DNA from: Prauserella salsuginis
GTDB lineage: Bacteria; Actinomycetota; Actinomycetes; Mycobacteriales; Pseudonocardiaceae
Assembly (NCBI RefSeq): GCF_024648885.1
Contig: NZ_JANBBF010000010.1
Span: forward strand, 620,001 to 684,000
Reading direction: 5' to 3'
DNA: 64,000 nucleotides
Below the pieces are notes generated by a model. It had not been told where the DNA came from and ran no database searches. It worked only from the letters and a program-made list of their open reading frames with translations. Position 1 is the first letter of the stretch. The number at the start of each line of letters is the position of its first letter. Made by a program: the position numbers and the translations under genes. Below, piece by piece: positions 1 to 6,666 of this stretch.

Positions 1-1147
1 TGTCCAACCGCAGCAGCGAGTTCTGGACGTGCGCCTCGAAGGCGATGCCGTGGTCGGCGAACGCCGTCAGTAGCGGAACCTGCGCGAGCCGGACGTAGCG
101 GCGCAGCCATTCCGCGACGTCGCCGGACCGTTCGGCGTGTCCCGCGAGCACCGCCGGGTCGTCGAGCAGTCCTGCCAGTACCCGGGCTCGCCGGTCCGGC
201 ACGGTCCGGCGGACGGCGTTGACCTCGGCGGCGAGGTCGTGTCCTACGACCGCTGGGTCGAGCGTGCGCAGTCCCGTCTCGACGGCGATCCCGAAGCCCT
301 CGTAGTCGGGCAGGCGTTCGACCGCGCGGGCGGCGTCGGCGGAGCGGCGCAGCTGCTCGGCCGGGGTGTTACGGACGAAGTTCGTGATGCGCACGTGCAG
401 CGGCAGTTTCCAGGCCACACCCGCGGCCGGATCGCACACGGTGCGCACGGACGACGTCGGGTACACCTCGCCACCGCACGCGCCGAGGTCGATCAGCGCG
501 CCGTCGTCGACGAGCCGGCGCACCGCGGGGTTGCGCCGCAGGTGCCGCGCCTGCCACGGATGTACGGGGATCGGCACGTATCCGTCCGGCACGGCCGCTG
601 CGACGTCGTCGGGCACGGCGACCTCACCCTCGGTCAGCGTGAGACTTCGTGCCACGGCGAAGTAGGGAAGTCCGAACGAGACGCCGAGCTCGGGCGCGTA
701 GGCGTCGAGGTCGGCGTTGCTGAATCCCTCGGCGCTTTTCGGTGTCGGATGAAACGGATGTCCGAACAGGACACTCTGCTCGGAATCGCGTGCCGGATCG
801 GCCCGGCTTCCTTCGCGCCCCCGCCGCGGTTGCGCCAGGTACCGCGCGGTGCGGTCGATACTGCCGTCGATCTGGGCGCGGAGCACGCGGGAACCCGCGA
901 ATCCGGTGCGGCGGGCGAGTTCGACGAGCACGGTGTCGATGACGTGCGGCGATGTGTGGGCGTAGTCGTGGTGCCCGGTGGGGGAGGCGTGGGTGACCGT
1001 CAGCCGGAGCACGTCGCCGCTGGCCGGTAGCGGCACGGTCAGCGGTCCTTCGGCGACCTCGTGGAATCCGTTCTCCCGCAGGTACGCGTTGAGCAGCCGC
1101 CGGATCGTGGCCTGCTGCGCACGCGGGTAGGGGCGCGAGGTGGTCAT
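1..1147 (-). CDS. IucA/IucC-family NIS siderophore synthetase, C-terminus cut by window edge
   Basis: About 382 N-terminal residues are visible; the rest lies before base 1. I translated the minus strand from the ATG at 1147. Family motifs are clear: GHPFHPTPKSAEGF (about residues 129-142) for the nucleotide/substrate loop, then YVPIPVHPWQ, YPTSSVRTV, WKLPLHVRITNFVRN and, at the cut edge, FADHGIAFEAHVQNSLL. Enzymes of this family use ATP to condense citrate or a related carboxylate with an amine or alcohol during NRPS-independent siderophore assembly in the cytoplasm. The subtype (A, B or C) cannot be set without the C-terminus and neighbours. An iron-box-like sequence lies about 100 bp upstream, which suggests iron repression (inference). 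Confidence 0.9.
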   Translation of the reverse strand, partial: MTTSRPYPRAQQATIRRLLNAYLRENGFHEVAEGPLTVPLPASGDVLRLTVTHASPTGHHDYAHTSPHVIDTVLVELARRTGFAGSRVLRAQIDGSIDRTARYLAQPRRGREGSRADPARDSEQSVLFGHPFHPTPKSAEGFSNADLDAYAPELGVSFGLPYFAVARSLTLTEGEVAVPDDVAAAVPDGYVPIPVHPWQARHLRRNPAVRRLVDDGALIDLGACGGEVYPTSSVRTVCDPAAGVAWKLPLHVRITNFVRNTPAEQLRRSADAARAVERLPDYEGFGIAVETGLRTLDPAVVGHDLAAEVNAVRRTVPDRRARVLAGLLDDPAVLAGHAERSGDVAEWLRRYVRLAQVPLLTAFADHGIAFEAHVQNSLLRLD

Positions 1148-1227
1148 GGCACGGCGTCGGCTGTGGTTCCGGTCAGGGCAGTGCCGGGAGGGGCGGTTCC
1201 GGGAGGGGGAGCAGCGATGGTCACGGA

Positions 1228-1266
1228 TTACCTCGATGGGTCGGAGCCGAGGTAAGGCTAGTGGGT
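1228..1266. promoter_or_regulatory. Inverted repeat with iron-box-like half site upstream of the siderophore gene
   Basis: TTACCTCG at 1228-1235 and CGAGGTAA at 1248-1255 form a perfect 8-bp inverted repeat with a 12-nt spacer. The right arm runs into AGGTAAGGCTA (1250-1260). This resembles the left half of the actinobacterial DmdR/IdeR iron box (TTAGGTTAGGCTAACCTAA): about 10 of 19 positions agree, nearly all in one half. It lies between the divergent siderophore synthetase and MerR-fusion genes. Iron control of the siderophore gene is a reasonable inference; the poor second half keeps confidence modest. Confidence 0.4.
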
Positions 1267-1400
1267 TGCCTTGATCGCCGAACCGCCGTGGGGTGACTGT
1301 CCGATCACGATTCGTGACCACAACGAATCCGCCGCCCAGTGGATTCCCGGCCGAGCCAGGAGTTGACCTTCGAGTTGCCTGAACGCCCAGTATCGTCGCC

Positions 1401-2519
1401 ATGACCGACACAGAGCTGATCTCGATCGGAACGTTCGCCCGCCGCAGCGGCCTCACCGCGAGCGCGCTGCGGTTCTACGACGACTCCGGGGTGCTGCGTC
1501 CCGCCGACGTCGACGCGGCCTCCGGCTACCGCTACTACCACCACGACCAGCTCGAACGGGCCGTCGCGGTGCGCAGGCTGCGGGAGCTCGACATGCCGCT
1601 CGTGACCGTCGACCAGGTGCTGACCGCCGACCCGACCCGCGCGGCCCGACTGATCGACGAGCACGTGGCGACGCTGTCGGCTCGCGCGGACGCGGCCCGG
1701 CGACTGGCCGTCGAGGTGAAGACCGCGCTGGTGGGGGAGGACGCGGTGCCGCTCGCGACGGTGAAGGGGCCGGTGCTGGCCGCGGCCGTCGACCAGGTGC
1801 TCGTCGCGACCGGCGAGGCGGAGGACTACCCGGCGATCTCGGGCGTGCGGCTCGAGGTGAGCGGCGATTCGCTCACGCTGACGGCCACGGACCGGTACCG
1901 GCTGGCTGTGCGCACGCTCGTACCGGAGGCGTCGTCCGGTACGGAATGGTCGGCGACGGTGAGCGGCCACGATCTGCGTGCGGTGCTCGGTGAGATCCGC
2001 CGCCGGCACGTCGTGCGGCTGGAAGCGGTGCCGGACGGCGTGCGGTTCCACGCCGTCGCGAGCACCGGGTGGCGTGACGCGGGAGGTGGCCACGGCGGTC
2101 CGGGGCAGGTCTCCGGCGACGTGCACTGCCGACTGCTCGACGGCGCGTTCCCGGACCATCATGCACTCGTGGCGGAACTGGCCGAGCCGGTGACGCGGGT
2201 CGTGGTCGCCAAGGATGCGTTGCTGCGCGCGATCGAAAGCCGTGCCGAACCGACGATCCGCCTGCAGGTTCGTGCCGGCGAGTGCGTCCTCGCCGGGTCC
2301 GGTGAGGCATCCGTGCACGTCGTGGAGGCAGCGGTCGAGGGCGCCGACGCGGAGATGTGGTTCGGCGTCGTGGTGCTGCATCCCGCTGTGGCGACGGCCG
2401 TGGGCCCCGACGTCATGCTCGACATCCGCGGCCCTTCGGAGCCCGTCACGGTGCGTTCGGCCGACAACGGAGACCTCGCCACCCACGCGATGCCACACGA
2501 GCCGCCGGTCGAGGCCTGA
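1401..2519 (+). CDS. MerR-type regulator fused to a DnaN (sliding clamp beta)-like domain
   Basis: 372 residues. Residues 1-70 are a MerR-type winged helix (ISIGTFARRSGLTASALRFY, then GVLRP and GYRYY), followed by a helical linker. From about residue 120 to 345 the sequence reads like DNA polymerase III beta subunit, with the hallmark SGDSLTLTATDRYRLAVR near residues 154-171 and a second clamp-like repeat after it. A true beta clamp has three such modules and no HTH, so this is a regulator that borrowed the clamp fold, probably as a dimerisation or ligand domain (inference). The ATG at 1401 follows TATCGT (1391-1396) by only four bases, which suggests a leaderless message. Similar fusions exist in actinobacteria; I know of no assigned function. 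Confidence 0.85.
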   Translation: MTDTELISIGTFARRSGLTASALRFYDDSGVLRPADVDAASGYRYYHHDQLERAVAVRRLRELDMPLVTVDQVLTADPTRAARLIDEHVATLSARADAARRLAVEVKTALVGEDAVPLATVKGPVLAAAVDQVLVATGEAEDYPAISGVRLEVSGDSLTLTATDRYRLAVRTLVPEASSGTEWSATVSGHDLRAVLGEIRRRHVVRLEAVPDGVRFHAVASTGWRDAGGGHGGPGQVSGDVHCRLLDGAFPDHHALVAELAEPVTRVVVAKDALLRAIESRAEPTIRLQVRAGECVLAGSGEASVHVVEAAVEGADAEMWFGVVVLHPAVATAVGPDVMLDIRGPSEPVTVRSADNGDLATHAMPHEPPVEA

Positions 2520-2618
2520 CCTGGCCTGCCGGGGCGTGTCCCCGCTTCCGCTGCCGGGTCGTACCTCTGCTGCCGGGGTCCCTGTCCGACGGCGGGAGGT
2601 CCGGCCCCGGCGCAGTGG

Positions 2619-2673
2619 CACTCCGGGGCCGTGGTCACTCCGGGATCGTCACTCCGGGGTGGTGGTCACTCCG
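2619..2673. repeat. Degenerate tandem array overlapping the marR stop codon
   Basis: CACTCCGGGG-like words start at 2619, 2636, 2650 and 2667 (steps of 17, 14 and 17). On the minus strand, the sense of the adjoining marR gene, each copy ends in GGAGTGA or GGAGTG. The first copy is the gene's own end, GCG GAG TGA. The array therefore looks like repeats of the last codons plus the stop codon. The rest of the 2520-2665 gap is GC-rich and holds no gene that I can see. Confidence 0.7.
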
Positions 2674-3127
2674 CTTTCGTGCCGTTGACGCTGCGGAGGG
2701 TGCGCATGGCCTCGGCGAGGGCCTCCGACGAGTGGTGGCCCAGCGGTGTGAGTACGCGTTCGCGCAGGATGTCGGCACACGCCTTGCGTGCGTTGGATGC
2801 CACGTCGAGGCCGTGATCGGTCAGCCGGGCGTAGGTGACGCGCCGGTCCTCCGCGCTGGGTACCCGTTCGATGAGGCCGGCGGCGACGAGGCGATCGGCG
2901 ACCTTGGTGAACCCGCCGCTCGACAGTGCGGCCTCTTTGGCCAGCCGGGTCATCGGCAGTCGGTTATCGGGTGAGCGGACGAGCCGCACCAGGATGTCGA
3001 ACGAGGCGGGCGGAAGGTCGAAGCGTTCCGCGATCTCGCCCATCAAGCGTTCCTGGGTGGCGAGGTAGCCCTCGATCACGAGGCCCCACCACGTCACGAT
3101 CTCGTCGTCATCCGGCTCTGTCGTCAC
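2666..3127 (-). CDS. MarR-family transcriptional regulator (MhqR-like)
   Basis: 153 residues, the normal MarR length. The winged helix is plain: LPMTRLAKEAALSSGGFTKV for the recognition region, then VADRLVAAGLIERVPSAED and the wing RRVTYARLTDHG. N- and C-terminal helices would form the dimer interface. It is divergent from a ring-cleaving dioxygenase and an esterase, the arrangement of the quinone-sensing mhqR / mhqO-mhqD system of Firmicutes. I therefore infer a repressor of that pair that responds to quinones or phenolic electrophiles. The ATG at 3127 faces the shared 186-bp control region with a regular 15-bp repeat. Assignment to MarR is firm; the effector is inferred. Confidence 0.88.
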   Translation of the reverse strand: MTTEPDDDEIVTWWGLVIEGYLATQERLMGEIAERFDLPPASFDILVRLVRSPDNRLPMTRLAKEAALSSGGFTKVADRLVAAGLIERVPSAEDRRVTYARLTDHGLDVASNARKACADILRERVLTPLGHHSSEALAEAMRTLRSVNGTKAE

Positions 3128-3163
3128 GGTGATCCACCCTACATGTCGCTTCCCGGCGAAAAT

Positions 3164-3259
3164 TCTCGCCGCGATAACTCTCGCTTGACTGACTCTAGCA
3201 ATGACGATTCTCGCGACAAAGAGTCTCGCGATACGAACTCTCGCGGGAAGATGTCTTGC
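3164..3259. repeat. Seven-copy 15-bp-period TCTCGC array in the marR/dioxygenase control region
   Basis: The hexamer TCTCGC (or TCTAGC, TCTTGC) starts at 3164, 3179, 3194, 3209, 3224, 3239 and 3254, exactly every 15 bp. The intervening 9 bp vary and are AT-richer than the surroundings. Read on the plus strand in frame with the dioxygenase, it would encode Ser-Arg pentapeptides, but with TCT, ACT, TTG and TTA codons that are foreign to the neighbouring genes. I therefore read it as regulatory DNA, probably clustered operator half-sites, rather than an N-terminal extension. Confidence 0.8.
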
Positions 3260-3284
3260 ACGCGAGATGTTTTGACGTTAGCGT
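3253..3284 (+). promoter_or_regulatory. Candidate promoter and operator for the dioxygenase-esterase operon
   Basis: TTGCAC (3256-3261) and TAGCGT (3279-3284) are separated by 17 bp, a good sigma-70-type spacing. The -35 box sits inside GTCTTGCACGCGAGAT (3253-3268), an imperfect palindrome with TCTTGC facing GCGAGA, and overlaps the last copy of the 15-bp array. A repressor bound there would block polymerase. The box assignments are by eye. Confidence 0.4.
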
Positions 3285-3313
3285 CGACGGCATCGAGTTC
3301 GGAGGAGATCGCT

Positions 3314-4279
3314 ATGGGCTTTGAGACCAGCGGCCTGCACCACGTCACCGCCATCGGTGGCGACCCGCAGCGCAACGTCGACTTCTACCTGCGCACGCTG
3401 GGGCTGCGCCTGGTGAAGACGACCGTCAACTTCGATGATCCGGAGACCTACCACCTGTACTACGGCGACGAGGCCGGCCGGCCCGGCACGCTGCTGACGT
3501 TCTTCCCATGGCGCGGCGTGCCGAACGGGCGCATCGGCACCGGCCAGGCCACGACGACGGCCTTCTCCGTTCCGGAGCACTCGCTCGGCTGGTGGAAACA
3601 GCACCTCGAGGCGTCCGGTGTCGGGTCGGGCACGATCGTGACGCGAGGCGACGAGGACGCACTCACCTTCCGTGACCCGGACGGGTTGCAACTCGCGCTC
3701 GTCGCCCACCCGCAGCCGGACCCGCGTGCCCCGTGGGACACGCCGTTCGTGCCCGCCGAGCATGCGATCCGCGGGCTGCACTCGGTAACCATGTCCGTGA
3801 CCGCCGAGGACGCGACCGCAGCGATGCTCACGGATGCGCTCGGCCTGTCGCTCACGGGCGAGAGCGCCGGCCGGTTCCGCTTCCAGGCGGGCGACGGAGG
3901 TGCCGGCGCGTACGTTGACGTCGAGGTCACGCCGGACGCGCCGAAGGGTGTGGTCGCGGGCGGCACAGTGCATCACGTCGCGTGGCGCGCTGCCGACGAC
4001 GCCGCGCAGTTGGCACTGCGCGAGGAGCTCGTGGGTTCGGGCGTCGGTGTGACGTCGGTCCTCGACCGGCAGTACTTCCGCTCCATCTACTTCCGCGAGC
4101 CGGGTGGTGTGCTGCTCGAGGTGGCGACCGACCAGCCCGGTTTCGACATCGACGAGCCGCTCCTCGAACTGGGACGGGCGCTGAAGCTGCCGCCGTGGCT
4201 CGAGCCGACACGGGACCAGATCGCCGCTGCGTTGCCACAGCTGGAACTGCCGGCCGAGAACAACCCGGTGCGGGCATGA
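3314..4279 (+). CDS. Ring-cleaving dioxygenase, glyoxalase/VOC superfamily (MhqO-like)
   Basis: 321 residues from the ATG at 3314, which has GGAGGAG (3301-3307) six bases upstream; the in-frame ATG at 3143 is rejected because of foreign codon use. Two VOC modules are visible. The first begins SGLHHVTAIGGDPQRNVDFY and the second begins RGLHSVTMSV near residue 155; RSIYFREPGGVLLEVATDQP near the C-terminus supplies the last metal ligand. Family members cleave catechols or hydroquinones with Fe(II) or Mn(II). It overlaps the esterase gene by ATGA, so the two are translationally coupled. Length and start match the Bacillus MhqO/MhqA group. Substrate unknown. Confidence 0.88.
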   Translation: MGFETSGLHHVTAIGGDPQRNVDFYLRTLGLRLVKTTVNFDDPETYHLYYGDEAGRPGTLLTFFPWRGVPNGRIGTGQATTTAFSVPEHSLGWWKQHLEASGVGSGTIVTRGDEDALTFRDPDGLQLALVAHPQPDPRAPWDTPFVPAEHAIRGLHSVTMSVTAEDATAAMLTDALGLSLTGESAGRFRFQAGDGGAGAYVDVEVTPDAPKGVVAGGTVHHVAWRAADDAAQLALREELVGSGVGVTSVLDRQYFRSIYFREPGGVLLEVATDQPGFDIDEPLLELGRALKLPPWLEPTRDQIAAALPQLELPAENNPVRA

Positions 4280-4887
4280 CGGGCCCGGCGCTCGACCACC
4301 GGTACGTCGAGGGCGCACAGGCCGAGCCGGTGCTGCTTCTCCTGCACGGTACCGGCGGCACCCCGGACGACATCCTCGCACTCGGCAAGGAACTCAGCCC
4401 TTCGTCGACGATGATCGCGCCGGCGGGCCCGGTCTCGGAGAACGGGGCGGCGCGGTGGTTCCGCAGGCTCGCCGAGGGTGTGTTCGACGTCGAGGACGTC
4501 ATTGTTCGTGCGGGCGAGCTGGCCGAGTTCGTCGAGGTCGCCCGCGACCGTTACGACCTCGCCGGACGCCGGCTGGTGGCCGCGGGCTTCTCCAACGGCG
4601 CGAACATCGCCGCGGCGGTGGCGCTGCTGCGGCCGGACGTGCTCGATGAGGTGGTGCTGTTCTCCGCCATGTCACCGCTGCCCGAGCCGCCCGCGGCCGA
4701 TCTCCACGGCGGACGCGTGTTCCTCGCGAACGGCAGGCAGGACCCGATGGCGCCGCTCGACTCGAGCGAGCGGCTGGTGCGCACCTTCCGCGACCGTGGT
4801 GCCGAGGTGACCGAGTACTGGCATCCCGGAGGTCATCAGATCACCGCGGACGGTCTCGAATCCGCCAGGCAGTGGCTCGCCACCTGA
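4276..4887 (+). CDS. Alpha/beta-hydrolase, phospholipase/carboxylesterase family (MhqD-like)
   Basis: 203 residues starting in the ATGA overlap with the dioxygenase. Hydrolase landmarks are in order: LLLLHGTGGTPDD (oxyanion region), AAGFSNGANIA with the nucleophile Ser of GFSNG, NGRQDPMAP with the acid Asp, and HPGGHQIT with the catalytic His. It is short and lid-less, like YodD/MhqD. With the upstream dioxygenase and divergent MarR it probably forms a small detoxification unit for quinones or catechols (inference from the mhq systems). No signal peptide, so cytosolic. Confidence 0.88.
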   Translation: MTGPALDHRYVEGAQAEPVLLLLHGTGGTPDDILALGKELSPSSTMIAPAGPVSENGAARWFRRLAEGVFDVEDVIVRAGELAEFVEVARDRYDLAGRRLVAAGFSNGANIAAAVALLRPDVLDEVVLFSAMSPLPEPPAADLHGGRVFLANGRQDPMAPLDSSERLVRTFRDRGAEVTEYWHPGGHQITADGLESARQWLAT

Positions 4888-4944
4888 ACCGCACGAGCTG
4901 CGGGTAGACCCGCCGAGCGGTGTACGGCGGCGTGATGGCATGCC

Positions 4945-5030
4945 GGCGTTGTCGACGCGGTCGAGGTGACGGCGTTGTCGACGCGGCCGATGTGACGGCG
5001 TTGTCGATGACGTTGCGGCGTTGTCGATGT
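4945..5030. repeat. Degenerate tandem repeat, GGCGTTGTCG units
   Basis: GGCGTTGTCG starts at 4945, 4971, 4997 and 5017. The first two units are 26 bp and nearly identical; the third is shortened to 20 bp. It lies in the 503-bp gap between the esterase and the zinc-ribbon gene. Reading frames across it are low-complexity Arg/Cys strings and look non-coding. Confidence 0.6.
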
Positions 5031-5045
5031 GGCGACCTTGCCGAC

Positions 5046-5073
5046 GTGGCGGCCGGTACGTACCGGCCGCCAC
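5046..5073. other. Perfect 28-bp palindrome without spacer
   Basis: GTGGCGGCCGGTAC (5046-5059) is followed at once by its exact reverse complement (5060-5073). There is no loop and no T-run, so it is not a typical terminator; it could be a cruciform, a dimer binding site or a Rho-assisted pause. The remainder of 5074-5390 shows no gene or clear structure. Confidence 0.7.
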
Positions 5074-5390
5074 CGACGACCGTTGACGCGCCGACCACTG
5101 ACGCGTCACTCCGCGACACGCCAACCGTCGCGACGCGATTATGTCGTGGAGTGGGATTGCGCCTGTGTGCGTCGGCGGTTGCCCGATCACGCCTTCGACG
5201 CCTGGGTGACGCGGGCTGCCGGGTGTGGCTGCGTCCGTTCGCCGGTGCTGCCACTGGTCCGGACAGTCCATTTCGTCACCCTCTGTGAAATTCGCAAGTT
5301 GCAGACTGATCCTGTCGGCGGCACCAGATTATTCCGATTCGTTCTACAGTGCGTGTCTTCCGGAACCGACATCGGTGGGAGGTGCACGCG

Positions 5391-5504
5391 ATGAAGGTCG
5401 GCGACATGGTGGACTGTCCGCGTTGCCACGGCTCTGGGCTGACCCCGAACCGCAAGGGGCCGTGCCCGAACTGCGGCGGTCTCGGGCAGGTGCCGCAACG
5501 GTAG
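5391..5504 (+). CDS. 37-residue DnaJ-type zinc-ribbon miniprotein
   Basis: ATG at 5391 is preceded by GGGAGG (5377-5382) at a good distance. The 37-residue product has two CxxC knuckles, CPRCHGSG and CPNCGGLG, spaced like one half of the DnaJ central zinc finger (CxxCxGxG), and almost nothing else. It would bind one Zn ion. No chaperone J domain is present and dnaJ/dnaK are not nearby. The clean ribosome site, the codons (GC-rich third positions) and intact Cys pairs argue for a real gene. Function unknown; such ribbons often mediate protein or RNA contacts (general knowledge). Confidence 0.7.
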   Translation: MKVGDMVDCPRCHGSGLTPNRKGPCPNCGGLGQVPQR

Positions 5505-5700
5505 GCGCCGACGAGACGTCCCTGGTGGCACCGGCCGAGTCGAGAAATCTCGGGTGGCGCCGGGCATGAGGCGACCGTCGTGGAGAAACCGGTCGTGACC
5601 AGACGGCGTACGGATTCGTGTCGCCGTTGTCACCCCGTGTCGTGGCGGCAACGGGCGGTGATCATCGGCTCCGTTGTTCCCGCCCAGTAGCATCGGGTGT

Positions 5701-6456
5701 GTGGAAGCGGACGAGTTGATGCAGCGCGCGGGCAAGTTGGCCGGATGGGCGGCGCGGACGAGTTACTCGCTGGGCAAACGCTTGCCCGGGGCGGACGGTG
5801 CGGAACGTTCGCTGCGCAATCTCGAACAGAAAGCGCTGACCGAACTCCACAAGCGGATGGAGGGCGCCAGCAACCGCAGGCTGCTCGAACTGACCGAGCT
5901 GCCTGCGACTCCCCCGGGTGAGGACGCCGCGGCCGGTCACAGCGAGAACGGATCCGGCTCGAAGAGCTCGTCGACGGCCGTCGCTATGCCGTTGCCGACC
6001 GATCCACTCCGGGCGGGGATGGCGGCACTGCTGAACCGGTCGACGCATCTGAGCCGCGAAGCCGCGCGCGATTACCTGTACGCGTCGATCCTCCGGCAGC
6101 TCACGCCGGACGAGGCCCGTCTCCTGTCGGTGCTGTCCGACGGTGCCGACTATCCGGTGGTCCAGATCGCCGAGCGCAAAACGGGCAGGGTCGTGCTGCG
6201 CAACGCGTCGACGATCGGCAAGACGGCCGGGGTGTCGGCGACGGCGCACGTGCCGGTGTACGTCTCACGACTGGTCGCGTTCGGACTTGCCGAGATCGAC
6301 GACGAGCAGAACGACCTGGCGACCCAGTACGAGATCCTGATGACCGACGAGACAGTGCGAAAGGCCGAGGACCTGGTCAAGCGCCCGAAGATCACCCGCG
6401 GTGCGCTACGGATCACGCCGCTCGGGGTCAACTTCTGGCTCGCCTGCGCACCCTGA
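5701..6456 (+). CDS. Abi-alpha (DUF4393)-like protein
   Basis: 251 residues from the GTG at 5701 (an in-frame TTG at 5674 adds nine residues). The middle, RDYLYASILRQLTPDEARLL followed by SVLSDGADYPVVQIAE, resembles the Abi-alpha/DUF4393 family: a helical region followed by a winged-helix-like C-terminus (YVSRLVAFGLAEIDDE ... ITPLGVNFWLAC). Members were first grouped with abortive-infection proteins, but many are housekeeping-like in actinobacteria, so a phage-defence role is only a possibility. Family call is from memory of the motif. No transmembrane segment is evident. The stop codon seeds a 23-bp tandem array. Confidence 0.6.
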   Translation: MEADELMQRAGKLAGWAARTSYSLGKRLPGADGAERSLRNLEQKALTELHKRMEGASNRRLLELTELPATPPGEDAAAGHSENGSGSKSSSTAVAMPLPTDPLRAGMAALLNRSTHLSREAARDYLYASILRQLTPDEARLLSVLSDGADYPVVQIAERKTGRVVLRNASTIGKTAGVSATAHVPVYVSRLVAFGLAEIDDEQNDLATQYEILMTDETVRKAEDLVKRPKITRGALRITPLGVNFWLACAP

Positions 6457-6548
6457 CGACCTTCACCTCCGCGCAATGATCACCTTCGTTTGCGCGCCAT
6501 GACCACCCTCGCCTGCTCGCCACGTCGACCGCTGCCCGTTCGCCACAC
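6434..6548. repeat. 23-bp tandem array seeded by the 3' end of the Abi-alpha gene
   Basis: Units start at 6434, 6457, 6480, 6503 and 6526, each 23 bp. Unit 0 is the gene's last codons plus TGA; units 1 and 2 also end in ATGA and units 3-4 in CACGT or CACAC. Units 1 and 2 agree at 16 of 23 positions, and units 0 and 2 at 15 of 23. Beyond 6548 up to the DUF445 start at 6667 I see nothing further. Confidence 0.75.
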
Positions 6549-6666
6549 CGGGTCGGGTGTGCTGCTCTGGCGGTGAGTCGCCTGGTCGTGTGATCATGCG
6601 CGCCTGCGACGGCAACGGGGTCGGTGCAGCTGCCACAGCTGTGGTTTTGAGGCGCGGCGGTGATCG

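Noticed and set aside
137..1030. 297-residue open frame on the plus strand
   Set aside because: Antisense of the IucA/IucC gene, whose minus-strand frame carries all family motifs.
3143..3313. N-terminal extension of the dioxygenase with Ser-Arg pentapeptide repeats
   Set aside because: Codons (TCT, ACT, TTA, TTG) differ sharply from the gene body, and a good ribosome site precedes the ATG at 3314; the homologous start is also there.
4672..5271. 199-residue minus-strand frame across the 4945-5073 repeat
   Set aside because: Low-complexity Arg/Thr/Pro sequence created by the repeat, overlapping the esterase in antisense.
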